Positions 13,997 to 21,999 of a stretch of 64,000 nt of DNA are shown piece by piece. Below the pieces are notes generated by a model. The model saw only the letters and a program-made list of their open reading frames with translations, was not told the origin of the DNA and did no database searches. How positions within the stretch are numbered: the first letter of the stretch is position 1; every line of letters starts with the position of its first letter. This DNA comes from Burkholderiales bacterium. Its GTDB lineage: Bacteria > Pseudomonadota > Gammaproteobacteria > Burkholderiales > Casimicrobiaceae. The translations under genes were made by a program, and so were the position numbers. Location of the stretch: assembly GCA_015075645.1 (NCBI GenBank), contig JABTUF010000003.1:1-64000 (forward strand), given 5' to 3'.

Positions 13997-15091
13997 ATGT
14001 CATTCGTCACGCCACGGTTCTCAAGGAGTCAGGTTTCCCGTGCCGGCGAGATACTTGCGCGTCCTGAAGGAGCGACTGCCGACGATCAGCAATGGGCTGC
14101 CGACGTCCTTGCCAACTGGCGCGCCTGCCATGGCTATCCGATCAACACGTTCCAAGCGACCCTACGACACAAGCTCAAGGATGGATACGGCGACACGATT
14201 GTCGCTCAACGCCTCAAGCGAGCCCCTTCAATCATCCTGAAGCTTCAGCGCTTCGACGGAATGCAGCTTGCGCGTATGCAGGACATTGGCGGTCTGCGGG
14301 CGGTGTTGAGTTCCGTCGCCAGAGTTCGACGACTCGAGAAGGACTATCGGAACACCAAGTTCGACCATGAGTTGGCGAATTCGAAGGACTACATCAATAA
14401 GCCGAAAGAGGACGGCTATCGCGGCATTCACCTCATATATCGCTATAAGAATAAGCGAGCTCCCGAATATGACGGTCTGTCTCTAGAGCTGCAGATACGC
14501 ACGCGCCGCCAACACGCCTGGGCGACTGCTGTCGAGACCATGGGCACGTTTCTTGGCCAGGCACTCAAGTCCGGGCGAGGCGACCGGGAGTGGCGCGAGT
14601 TCTTCGCCAAAGCAAGCGCTGCACTCGCGATACTCGAGAGTTCCAAGCCTGTGCCAGGATTCGAAGACCGCGCTCGAGGCGCCGTGTTCCGCGATGTCGC
14701 TGACACGGAGGCGCGCCTCGGTGTACTCCAGCGACTACAGGGGTTCGCAATTGCGGCCGACCGAATCACGACCGAGCGTGGTCAAGGCGCGTATCATCTC
14801 ATAGTGCTGGACTCTGACCGACGCACCGTAACGATTCGCCCGTACCCCGTTGCTAGCCTTGCACAGGCCACTATCGACTACGCCGCTGTCGAGGAGCGAA
14901 CAAGGGCTGGCGAGCGCGTCGAGGCCGTGCTCGTAGCTGCTGGTCCGGTGGCAGCCTTGAGAAGGGCCTATCCGAATTACTTCTTGGATACACAAGCGTT
15001 CGTAACGGAAATGCACGCGGTTATCACGGAGGCGAACGCAGCGCCGGCTAACAACCGGTTGCAGCGGACGGCGCCCAGGCGCCGCCGCTGA
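13997..15091 (+). CDS. RelA/SpoT-domain (p)ppGpp synthetase-like protein, cassette-borne
   Basis: 364 residues; ATG 13997 is close after the cassette boundary. It contains the alarmone synthetase motifs: RLKRAPSIILKLQRF, MQDIGGLRAVL, DYINKPKEDGYRGIHLIYRY and LELQIRTRRQHAWATAVETMG. There is no hydrolase domain and no TGS/ACT region, so it is a single-domain synthetase with a ~120-residue C-terminal extension of unknown fold. Such enzymes transfer pyrophosphate from ATP to GDP/GTP or, in toxic members, to other targets such as tRNA or adenosine nucleotides. The reading frame runs through the R'' box and stops inside attC 14. No antitoxin gene is visible beside it. Confidence 0.85.
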   Translation: MSFVTPRFSRSQVSRAGEILARPEGATADDQQWAADVLANWRACHGYPINTFQATLRHKLKDGYGDTIVAQRLKRAPSIILKLQRFDGMQLARMQDIGGLRAVLSSVARVRRLEKDYRNTKFDHELANSKDYINKPKEDGYRGIHLIYRYKNKRAPEYDGLSLELQIRTRRQHAWATAVETMGTFLGQALKSGRGDREWREFFAKASAALAILESSKPVPGFEDRARGAVFRDVADTEARLGVLQRLQGFAIAADRITTERGQGAYHLIVLDSDRRTVTIRPYPVASLAQATIDYAAVEERTRAGERVEAVLVAAGPVAALRRAYPNYFLDTQAFVTEMHAVITEANAAPANNRLQRTAPRRRR

Positions 15092-15106
15092 ACCGAAGCG
15101 TTAGCC
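15046..15106 (+). other. attC site 14 (short)
   Basis: GGCTAAC (15046-15052) with GTTAGCC (15100-15106), 61 bp, the shortest site here. The interior ACCGGTTGCAGCGGAC and CGCCGCTGAACCGA resembles xanthomonad-type attC sites. It overlaps the end of the RelA/SpoT gene. Confidence 0.8.
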
Positions 15107-15136
15107 GTCCTGCCGCGGGAGTGCTAGGATTGCCGG

Positions 15137-15358
15137 ATGATCGATTGGTCCTCCTGCTCGGCCGTCGAGCGCGATGTTGATCGCGTTAGCGGGGCGTGGG
15201 TGTTTCGTGGTACGCGCGTGCCCGTATCGGCCCTGTTCGAGAATCTCGAGGACGGTGTGTCGGCCAGCCAGTTTGTTGAGCTCTTTCCAGGCGTATCGCT
15301 AGATCAGGTACGGGCGGTCCTCGAGCACGCCGCGCGTAGTGCACTCGCTCCGGTCTGA
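15137..15358 (+). CDS. DUF433 antitoxin-like protein
   Basis: 73 residues, ATG 15137. It shows the DUF433 pattern (WVFRGTRVPVSALFENLEDGVSASQFVELFPGVSLDQV) with the winged-helix-type DNA-binding fold expected of these antitoxins. The gene ends one base before the start of the PIN-like toxin gene (TGAGTG at 15356-15361), so the two are translationally coupled. DUF433 proteins typically precede DUF5615 toxins in TA modules. The cassette lies between attC 14 and attC 15. Confidence 0.85.
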   Translation: MIDWSSCSAVERDVDRVSGAWVFRGTRVPVSALFENLEDGVSASQFVELFPGVSLDQVRAVLEHAARSALAPV

Positions 15359-15677
15359 GTGCGAGTCCTTTTCGATCAAGGTACACCGGCTCCGTTGCGT
15401 GAATCGCTGCGGCGGCACGACGTATCGACGGCCTATGAGCGCGGCTGGTCGAAGCTGACGAACGGCGAGCTGCTCGACGCGGCTGAACAGGAGGGCTTCG
15501 AGGTCTTCGTTACCACGGATGCCCGACTTCGATACCAGCAGAATCTGGCAGGTCGAAGGATCGCAATCGTATGTTTGCTTTCGACGAGTTGGCCCGGATT
15601 CAGCGCGTCGCCGTTGGTGTCGCGGAACGATTGCCGGCTGCGAGGCCAGCAGCTATGTCGAGGTTCGCATTCCCTGA
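15359..15677 (+). pseudogene. DUF5615 PIN-like toxin gene with two frameshifts
   Basis: GTG 15359. The first ~75 codons follow the DUF5615 family (MRVLFDQGTPAPLRESL, NGELLDAAEQEGFEVFVTTD, RYQQNLAGRRIAIV). After TSWP the family C-terminus is recovered only by changing frame twice: RIQRVAVGVAER near 15585-15620, then IAGCEASSYVEVRIP up to TGA 15675-15677. Two single-base losses explain this. As written the frame runs on to 15724 through attC 15, which is abnormal. The PIN-like acidic core is intact, so a C-terminally altered toxin is still possible. Confidence 0.7.
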
Positions 15678-15681
15678 CGAC

Positions 15682-15772
15682 GGCTAACCTGCCGGTCAAC
15701 CGGACGCGCCGAGATGCGACTTGAGTTTTGGCGACGACCGGTGCGGCGCGCCGGTTACCTGTCACGTTAGGG
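15682..15772 (+). other. attC site 15
   Basis: GGCTAAC (15682-15688) with GTTAGGG (15766-15772), 91 bp. The outer arms match the repeated-cassette sites but the centre is different (GAGATGCGACTTGAGTTTTGG). Confidence 0.83.
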
Positions 15773-16199
15773 CGCGAGAATCGTTGCATATCGCGCTCGA
15801 TCACACGTGTTCGCGAGTTCGCCCGCGCGGCGAGCGTCGGCGCGATGGAGCTGTAGCGAACGGCGACCGCTTGCCGCGCCACAACGCCTCCGATCCAGGT
15901 CGCACCCCGGCCGCTCCGGCACGCCAACGGCGCTCGTAGTCGTCCGCGTCGTGGCCTCGCAGGCACCAGAGCTCGCCCCCGTGCAGGTCCCGCGCGGCGG
16001 CGCGCCGATGGCTTCGGGTGGCATCACACCACGCTGTGGCGCGCGGGTCCGGTCGTCGGTCGTGCATTGCGAAGGGAAAGCCTTCGGTGCACGATGGCGC
16101 GATGCATCGATCGCGCCCTAACAGGGTGGTCAACCGGACGCGCCGGTACGCGGCTTCTTCCTCGTTCGCGTCGGTGGCGGCGCGCCGGTCACCTTGAAC
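15767..16199 (+). repeat. Repeated cassette, copy 8 of 10 (with attC 16)
   Basis: Left block with CACACGTGTTCGCGAG as in copy 5. The end block GCGCGATGCATCGATCGCG is shared only with copy 10, so this copy joins segments found separately elsewhere. Confidence 0.9.
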
Positions 16200-16206
16200 G
16201 TTAGGG
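16116..16206 (+). other. attC site 16
   Basis: CCCTAAC (16116-16122) with GTTAGGG (16200-16206), 91 bp, identical in interior to attC 8. Confidence 0.86.
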
Positions 16207-16633
16207 CGCGAGAATCGTTGCATATCGCGCTCGATCGAACGACTTCGCTCGGTCGCCCGCGCGGCGAGCGTCGGCGCGATGGTGCGGTAGCGAACGGCGA
16301 CCGCTTGCCGCGCCACAACGCCTCCGATCCAGGTCGCACCCCGACCGCTCCGGCACGCCAACGGCGCTCGTAGTCATCCGCGTCGTGGCCTCGCAGGCAC
16401 CAGAGCTCGCCCCCGTGCAGGTCCCGCGCGGCGGCGCGCCGATGGCTTCGGGTGGCATCACACCACGCGGTGGCGCGCGGGTCCGGTCGTCGGTCGTGCA
16501 TTGCGGAGGGAAAGCCTTCGGTGCACGATGGCGCCGTGCAACTATCGCGCCCTAACAGGGTGGTCAACCGGACGCGCCGGTACGCGGCTTCTTCTTCGTT
16601 CGCGTCGGTGGCGGCGCGCCGGTCACCTTGAAC
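16201..16633 (+). repeat. Repeated cassette, copy 9 of 10 (with attC 17)
   Basis: Very close to copy 6 throughout; lacks the private AAATATCG change of that copy. Confidence 0.9.
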
Positions 16634-16640
16634 GTTAGGG
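16550..16640 (+). other. attC site 17
   Basis: CCCTAAC (16550-16556) with GTTAGGG (16634-16640), 91 bp. Confidence 0.86.
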
Positions 16641-17067
16641 CGCGGAAGGCGCGTTGCATATCGCTCGATCGAACGACTTCGCTCGGTCGCCCGCGCGGCG
16701 AGCGTCGGCGCGATGGAGCTGTAGCGAACGGCGACCGCTTGCCGCGCCACAACGCCTCCGATCCAGGTCGCACCCCGACCGCTCCGGCACGCCAACGGCG
16801 CTCGTAGTCGTCCGCGTCGTGGCCTCGCAGGCACCAGAGCTCGCCCCCGTGCAGGTCCCGCGCGGCGGCGCGCCGATGGCTTCGGGTGGCATCACACCAC
16901 GCTGTGGCGCGCGGGTCCGGTCGTCGGTCGTGCATTGCGAAGGGAAAGCCTTCGGTGCACGATGGCGCGATGCATCGATCGCGCCCTAACAGGGTGGTCA
17001 ACCGGACGCGCCGGTACGCGGCTTCTTCTTCGTTCGCATCGTTGGCGGCGCGCCGGTCACCTTGAAC
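16635..17067 (+). repeat. Repeated cassette, copy 10 of 10 (with attC 18)
   Basis: Left block GCGGAAGGCGCG as in copy 2, right block as in copies 5, 6, 8 and 9, end block GCGATGCATCGATCG as in copy 8. Confidence 0.9.
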
Positions 17068-17074
17068 GTTAGGG
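16984..17074 (+). other. attC site 18
   Basis: CCCTAAC (16984-16990) with GTTAGGG (17068-17074). Two base changes (GCATCGTTGG for GCGTCGGTGG) set it apart from its siblings. Confidence 0.85.
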
Positions 17075-17123
17075 GGCTTCCGTAGCGCGTGGCGTCTTGA
17101 CGTTGTGACGTTATAGCGCTACC

Positions 17124-17363
17124 ATGCGCACGATGGAAGACGCCAAACGCGCCACCGTGTATTTCGACGCAGCGGTCCACCAAGCGCTGCGCCTCAAGGC
17201 CGCCGCAACTGATCGGTCGATTTCCGACATGGTCAACGATGCCGTGAAGGTCGCACTGGCGGAAGACGCCGAGGATCTTGCGTCGTTTGATCAACGCAAG
17301 TCCGAGCGCGGCGTTTCCTTCGAGACGCTGGTTCGCGACCTGAGGAAACGTGGCCGAATATAG
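17124..17363 (+). CDS. Ribbon-helix-helix type antitoxin of a RelE-like module
   Basis: 79 residues from ATG 17124; ATG 17133 is an alternative. The N-terminal part RATVYFDAAVHQALRLKAAATDRSISDMVNDAVKVAL is a ribbon-helix-helix DNA-binding domain (strand, then two helices). The acidic-basic C-terminal tail (DLASFDQRKSERGVSFETLVRDLRKRGRI) would wrap the toxin. The end overlaps the toxin gene by 14 bp. Autorepression of the pair is typical of the family. Confidence 0.85.
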   Translation: MRTMEDAKRATVYFDAAVHQALRLKAAATDRSISDMVNDAVKVALAEDAEDLASFDQRKSERGVSFETLVRDLRKRGRI

Positions 17364-17622
17364 GCTGCTGATCAAGCCGTCGGCCGCAAAGGAGATCGAG
17401 GCGGTCGGAAGCAAGCGTGACCGTCAACGGATCGTGGGTCGGATACGATCGTTGGCGAACGAGCCCAAACCCCCGGGCAGTGAAAAGCTCGCAGGTCCGG
17501 CAGCCCTCTTTCGTGTTCGCCAAGGCGATTATCGCGTCATCTATTGGGTCGATGACGCGCATCGGACCGTCGAGGTCATCAAGGTGGGGCATCGCCGTGA
17601 GGTCTATCGCAGCGCCCCCTAA
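17350..17622 (+). CDS. RelE/ParE-superfamily toxin
   Basis: 90 residues from GTG 17350 inside the antitoxin gene. It has the RelE fold signature: YRLLIKPSAAKEIEAVGSKRDRQRIVGRIRSL, KLAGPAALFRVRQGDYRVIYWVDD and VEVIKVGHRREVYR, with the conserved basic residues of ribosome-dependent mRNA interferases (R in RVRQGDYRVIY, and the C-terminal HRREVY). The stop TAA is part of the attC 19 R'' box. Both genes form one two-gene cassette. Confidence 0.88.
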   Translation: MAEYRLLIKPSAAKEIEAVGSKRDRQRIVGRIRSLANEPKPPGSEKLAGPAALFRVRQGDYRVIYWVDDAHRTVEVIKVGHRREVYRSAP

Positions 17623-17694
17623 CCCGGCAGTCAACCGGACCGCTTTCGGCGCGGCTTCGCCGGCCTCTGCGGCCGGTTACTTTGCACGTTGGGC
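17617..17694 (+). other. attC site 19
   Basis: CCCTAAC (17617-17623) with GTTGGGC (17688-17694), 78 bp. The arm CAACCGGACCGC opposes GCGGCCGGTTAC, as in attC 2. Confidence 0.84.
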
Positions 17695-17738
17695 GTCACA
17701 GGACACGGCGCTAAACTAGGCCGAGATTGGAGGTACTC

Positions 17739-17798
17739 ATGCGCTACCGCATCGCACTTCATCAGTCTGACCGGGTCGCCAATGGATTTCACACCTGA
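17739..17798 (+). pseudogene. N-terminal remnant of a HicB-like antitoxin gene
   Basis: GGAGGTACTC precedes ATG 17739 and the frame starts MRYRIALHQSD, which resembles the start of DUF1902/HicB-type antitoxins, then turns into RVANGFHT and stops. The same leader style (ATCGGAGGTACCT then ATG) precedes the intact hicB at 18758. It appears that the 5' end of a hicB cassette was joined to the HNH gene, whose start lies inside the remnant. Confidence 0.5.
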
Positions 17799-18699
17799 CA
17801 GCCTGTTTGATTACTCTGATGATGCGCTTCTCGACGAAATTCGACGCGTCGCTGGATTGATCACTTCACCGCATATTACGAGAATGGCGTTTGATCGGCT
17901 CGCCCGTGCAAGCTCCAGTAGCATTTGCCGCAGATTCGGTGGCTGGCATCAGGCATTGCGTCGGGCTGGGCTTTCGAATAGATACTCGGGAGCAGTCGTT
18001 TCCCATCGCATGCGCACTGGTTGTGGTCACAGATACTCTGATAGCGACATGCTTGCCGAACTTCGTAGGGTAGCGGACGAGCTTGGTTTGACCTCGTTCA
18101 CCGTTCGACAATACAACGCTCATGGTCGGATCCATTCCACCTCAATCGTGCGGACGTTTGGGTCATGGCATGCCGCTATAGTTCGTGCGAACTTGGTACC
18201 CGGACGTGGTTCTAAGCGTTACTCCGATGAGGAGTTTTTTGAGAACATCCTGGCGGTATGGACGCACCACGGTCGGCAACCGAGGTATAGAGAAATGGAT
18301 CGGGAGCCCTCCCGAATCACATCGGGGGCTTATGCGCGCAAGTTCGAAGGTTGGCGTCGGGCGCTCAGTGCGTTTGTTGAACGCGTCAACGCCGATCGAC
18401 AGCTTGACTCAATCTTGCCGTCACCCCCAAAGCCAGATGCAGCACTGGACCCGGAGATGACCACAAAAAGACCTCGTCGCACAATTTCCCTGGGCTTGCG
18501 TTACGACGTCCTGCGCCGAGATCGTTTCAAGTGTGTTCTCTGCGGTGCGAGTCCGGCCGTAACACCAACGTGCCAACTCCACGTCGATCACATCATCGCT
18601 TTTGTGCGCGGCGGAGTGACCGAGGAGGGCAATCTCCGAACGTTGTGCTCGCACTGCAATGTCGGAAAGGGGGACAAGTTGGAGGAATCCGCCGTCTAA
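17782..18699 (+). CDS. HNH endonuclease with homing-endonuclease-associated repeats
   Basis: 305 residues from ATG 17782; the frame extends upstream but those codons lie in the hicB remnant. There are three repeats of the homing-associated type, each DEIRRVAGLITSPHITRMAF..SICRRFGGWHQALRRAGL-like, near residues 12-65, 80-135 and 140-190: SDSDMLAELRRVADELG, then SIVRTFGSWHAAIVRANL. The C-terminal HNH domain has CVLCGASPAVTPTCQLHVDHI..GG.TEEGNLRTLCSHCNVGKGDK with both CxxC pairs. Such proteins cut DNA and often spread into specific sites. An HNH nuclease inside a cassette is unusual. The usual attC after it is degraded. Confidence 0.85.
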   Translation: MDFTPDSLFDYSDDALLDEIRRVAGLITSPHITRMAFDRLARASSSSICRRFGGWHQALRRAGLSNRYSGAVVSHRMRTGCGHRYSDSDMLAELRRVADELGLTSFTVRQYNAHGRIHSTSIVRTFGSWHAAIVRANLVPGRGSKRYSDEEFFENILAVWTHHGRQPRYREMDREPSRITSGAYARKFEGWRRALSAFVERVNADRQLDSILPSPPKPDAALDPEMTTKRPRRTISLGLRYDVLRRDRFKCVLCGASPAVTPTCQLHVDHIIAFVRGGVTEEGNLRTLCSHCNVGKGDKLEESAV

Positions 18700-18757
18700 T
18701 TCACATTGCGCGTCACCACAGCGTCGGGCGTAGAATCGGGTGAAATCGGAGGTACCT

Positions 18758-18967
18758 ATGGTGAATCTCGACATCGAGAGTGAGCGCGAGGCCGATGGCC
18801 GGTGGCTTGCGGAGGTACCGCAGTTGCCTGGCGTTTTGGCCTACGGAGCCACTCGGGACGAGGCCGTGGCTCGCGTCCAGGTGCTTGCGCTGCGGGTCCT
18901 CGCCGAGCGCCTGGAGCACTCCGAGAGCCAACCCGGTTCAATCTCGATTTCGGTGGCCGCTGCTTGA
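18758..18967 (+). CDS. hicB: HicB-type antitoxin
   Basis: 69 residues. ATG 18758 is preceded by CGGAGGTACCT. The protein is a short partial RNase-H-like HicB: LDIESEREADGRWLAEVPQLPGVLAYGATRDEAVARVQVLALRVLAERLE, with the GRW..PQLPGVL..G.T.DEA pattern. No separate DNA-binding domain is present. The stop overlaps the toxin start (TTGA at 18964-18967), so translation is coupled. Confidence 0.85.
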   Translation: MVNLDIESEREADGRWLAEVPQLPGVLAYGATRDEAVARVQVLALRVLAERLEHSESQPGSISISVAAA

Positions 18968-19200
18968 GTCATTGGCCTTCGACCAAAGCGCGTCGCGTAC
19001 TGGCGGCGTTGCTTGGGTTGGGGTGGGTCGTCAAGCGACAGTCCGGGTCGCATCGGACGTTGAGCCGCGCGGGATGGCCAGACTTCGTCTTCGCCTTCCA
19101 CGATGGCGAAGAGATCGGTCCAAAGATGCTTGCGCGCATTGCGAAGCACACTGGGCTTTCTGCCTTACATTCCGCACATCGGCGGACGCAATTGGAGTGA
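18964..19200 (+). CDS. hicA: HicA-type mRNA interferase toxin with C-terminus replaced by IS sequence
   Basis: 78 residues as written, TTG start. SHWPSTKARRVLAALLGLGW and KRQSGSHRTLSRAGWPDFVFAFHDGEEIGPKMLARIAKHTGL match HicA, with the catalytic His in GSHRTL (family knowledge: dsRBD-like fold, cleaves mRNA). From position 19164 the sequence is the IS1634-like left end, so the last ~12 residues (LHSAHRRTQLE) come from the element and only about the last five native residues are lost. The gene order is antitoxin-first, the reverse of the classical hicAB. The toxin may still be active. Confidence 0.8.
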   Translation: MSHWPSTKARRVLAALLGLGWVVKRQSGSHRTLSRAGWPDFVFAFHDGEEIGPKMLARIAKHTGLSALHSAHRRTQLE

Positions 19201-20136
19201 ATTTCCGGAGGCGGGCCGGAAGGCTGGGGCGTCACGCGCAGACGCGGTAGGCGTGTGCGGGAACTCCGAGCAACGCGAGGACTTGGCGCTGCAGGTCGGT
19301 GAGGTCGGCGTCAAGCGTGCGTCTGGACGGTTTGGCCGTCGCGCAACAGGCGGTGGCGTTGGGCGAGGCTGAACAGGCGCAGCACCGTCGTAGGCCGCCG
19401 ACGTGACGCTGCTCCGGACGGCAGCGGTAGCTCGGCGATCACCTCGTGGCGCATCGCGCCGCGTAATTCACGCTCGATGAGCGCCTGCACGAGCAGGGCC
19501 AGGAAGTACAGCGTGAACAGGGGTCGATGCGCCCTTCGTTCCTGGAGGAAGATCAGGGCGACGCGCCGGTCACCTGCTCGAAACGCTTCTCGATGGTGGG
19601 CTGGCCCAGGTTGTGGGCCTCGAGCGCACGATGGGCGGGGTGAGGGTCCGGTCGTTCGCTGAGCAACGGATGCGTGCCATCGCTCTTCTGGTCGTAGGCC
19701 ACGGCGGCAGCGTCGATCGACCATTCGATGTCGAAGCGCCGGCGGGTGATCTTGCGGTCGTGTGTCGAGGCAGGACGACCACGGCGGACCGCCGAGCTGT
19801 GCTCCTCGCGCGCACCACGCGTTTGACGCGAGGTAGCGGTGACCCGGTACGGCTCGAGGATCTGCGCGCCACGCGCTGATCGATCTCGGCAGCACTGCCG
19901 CCGCCGCGGTTGCGATCAGGCGCCGGTGCAACTGTTCGAGCGCTTCGCTGGCCGCGGCGAGCTGGCGGTCGCGTCGGGCACGCTGGTGCAGCGTGAGCAG
20001 CGTGCTCCACACCCAGGTGATCGGCCAGACCTCCATCGAGGGCAACGGTTGGCGGTAGACGTACCAGCAGTCCCGTGGTCCGTCACGGTGCCGAGTATTC
20101 GGCCGATCCCAGACTTGTTCCCAGGCCGGGTCATGG
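19164..20136 (-). pseudogene. C-terminal part of the copy A transposase, broken by frameshifts
   Basis: On the minus strand pieces such as RARRDRQLAAASEALEQLHRRLIA and FTLYFLALLVQALIERELRGAMRHEVIAELPL, followed by RLFSLAQRHRLLRDGQTVQT, give the end of an IS1634-family transposase. They lie in different frames, and compared with copy B many one- or two-base indels are visible. The coding continues across copy B at 22435. Confidence 0.75.
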
Positions 20137-20303
20137 CTTACATTCCGCACATCGGCGGACGCAATTGGAGTGAATTTCCGGAGGCGAGGCCGGAAGGCTG
20201 GGGCGTCACGCGCAGACGCGGTAGGCGCACATCGGCGGCGGTGGGTGTCGCAATGCGGGAACTCCAGCAACGCGAGGGCGCACGAGTCGCGCTAACAGGT
20301 CGG

Positions 20304-21999
20304 TCACGCGCAGACGCGGTGGCGGTCGGCGTCAAAGGTCTGGACGGTTTGGCCGTCGCGCAACAGGCGGTGGCGTTGGGCGAGGCTGAACAGGCGCAGC
20401 ACCTGCTCGGTGGTAGGCCGCCGACATTGACGCTGCTCCGGATACAGCGGTAGCTCGGCGATCACCTCGTGGCGCATCGCGCCGCGTAATTCACGCTCGA
20501 TGAGCGCCGCACGAGCAGGGCCAGGAAGTACAGCGTGAACAGGGGCCTCGATGCGCCCTTCGTTCTTGAGGAAGATCGGGGCGATCTCGTGCACGGTCTT
20601 CACCTGCTCGAAACGCTTCTCGATGGTGGGCTGGCCCTGTGGGGCTCGAGCATGGGCGGGGTGAGGGAGGTCCGGTCGTTGCTGAGCAACGGATACATGC
20701 CATCGCTCTTCTGGTCGTAGGCCACGGCGGCGGCGTCGATCGACCATTCGATGTCGAAGCGCCGGCGGGTGATCTTGCGGTACGCGGTGTCAGGCCAGGG
20801 ACGACCACGGCGGACCTGCTTGGCTGTGCTGCGCTCGCGCACCACGCGTTTGACCTTGAGGTGGCGGGTGACCCGGTACTGCTCGAGGATCTCGGCCACG
20901 CGCTGATCGATCTCGGCAGCACCCGCAGCCCCGCGCGCGGGTTGCGATCAGGCGCCGGTGCAACTGTTCGAGCGCTTCGCTGGCCGCGGCGAGCTGGCGG
21001 TCGCGTCGGGCACGCTGGTGCAGCGCCAGAGCAGCGTGCCACACCAGGTGATCGGCCAGACCTCCATCGAGGGCAACGGTTGGCGGTAGACGTACCAGCA
21101 GTCCCGTGGTCCGTCACGGTGCCGAGTATTCGGCCGATCCAGACTTGTTCCCAGGCCGGGTCATGGGTCTGGATCCACTGGCGAAAGCGTGCATCCTCCT
21201 GGCGGCTGCGCGTGGCATCACGGTAACGAAACGCCCGCCCGCGGCATCGATGTGACGCATGTCCTCGTAGGAGCACAGCAGGCGTTGGAATCGGCGACGT
21301 GGCAGGAAGTCGGCGGCCGGCCACCGCCCGCAATGCCTCCCAGGTCTGGACGTGGGTGACCGAGTCGCTGGTATTGCCGTCGGCGCAGCGAAACGACGCC
21401 GGAACCCCCTCGGCGGTGACGGTGAGGATGAACAGCAGCTGGCGCAAATCCGGGCGGTGGTCCTTGGAAAAGCCGAAGGCGATCGCCGGTGCGGTGCACC
21501 CGCGCAGCTCGCGGCCGGTCGCCGCCCGGTACTGGCCGCAGAAGGCGATCGAGGTCGAATCGTTGTGCAGCCGCTCGAAGGTCACCCCGAAGCGCTGCCC
21601 CACCGCGACCACCACCGCGGTGAGCAGGGCCGCCCGATCGGCATCGAAGAGCCGATCGAGCGAGCGCCCGATCCGGTCGTCGGTCAGCCGCGCCATCTGC
21701 GCCGCGTCGATGCCGAAGCATCCCGGTGCAAAGCCGTGCACGGTCTCCTGCTGGCGATAGACGGGCTCGCGCTCGACCAGGATCGAGCGCAGCAGCACGC
21801 CGAGTGCCTGCGCGTGGCTGACGGCACGGCGTCGATCGGCGGTGGGCACGAACTTCTCGAGCAGCGCCGGCAACCCCATGCGCTCGAGGAAGTGATTGAC
21901 CAGGGGTAGCGGTCCCAGTCGCTCGCTGTTCAGGGCGAAGCGTTCGGGCGGGTAGGCTTGTGGTTTCTTCAACCTGACGATAGTATTATCGCCAGACAT
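20304..21999 (-). pseudogene. IS1634-family transposase of copy B (DUF4277 N-terminus), frameshifted
   Basis: Starts at ATG 21999 on the minus strand (MSGDNTIVRLKKPQAYPPERFALNSERLGPL). The N-terminal DUF4277 and DDE core are readable in one frame to ~21310: FGVTFERLHNDSTSIAFCG, AFGFSKDHRPDLRQLLFIL, FRCADGNTSDSVTH. Beyond AVAGR the frame shifts repeatedly. The equivalent segment of copy A (22435-22831) reads on correctly as ADFLYVADSKLCSYENMRHI, which shows what copy B lost. Confidence 0.8.

Noticed and set aside
11384..17067. Possible CRISPR array
   Set aside because: The repeats are ~433 bp, nearly identical throughout and have no short repeat/unique spacer structure; attC sites explain the periodicity.
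18693..18712. attC-like sequence between the HNH gene and hicB
   Set aside because: Only a GTCTAA-like left part and GCGCGTCACC remain; no full R''/R' pair or stem, so at most a degraded site.
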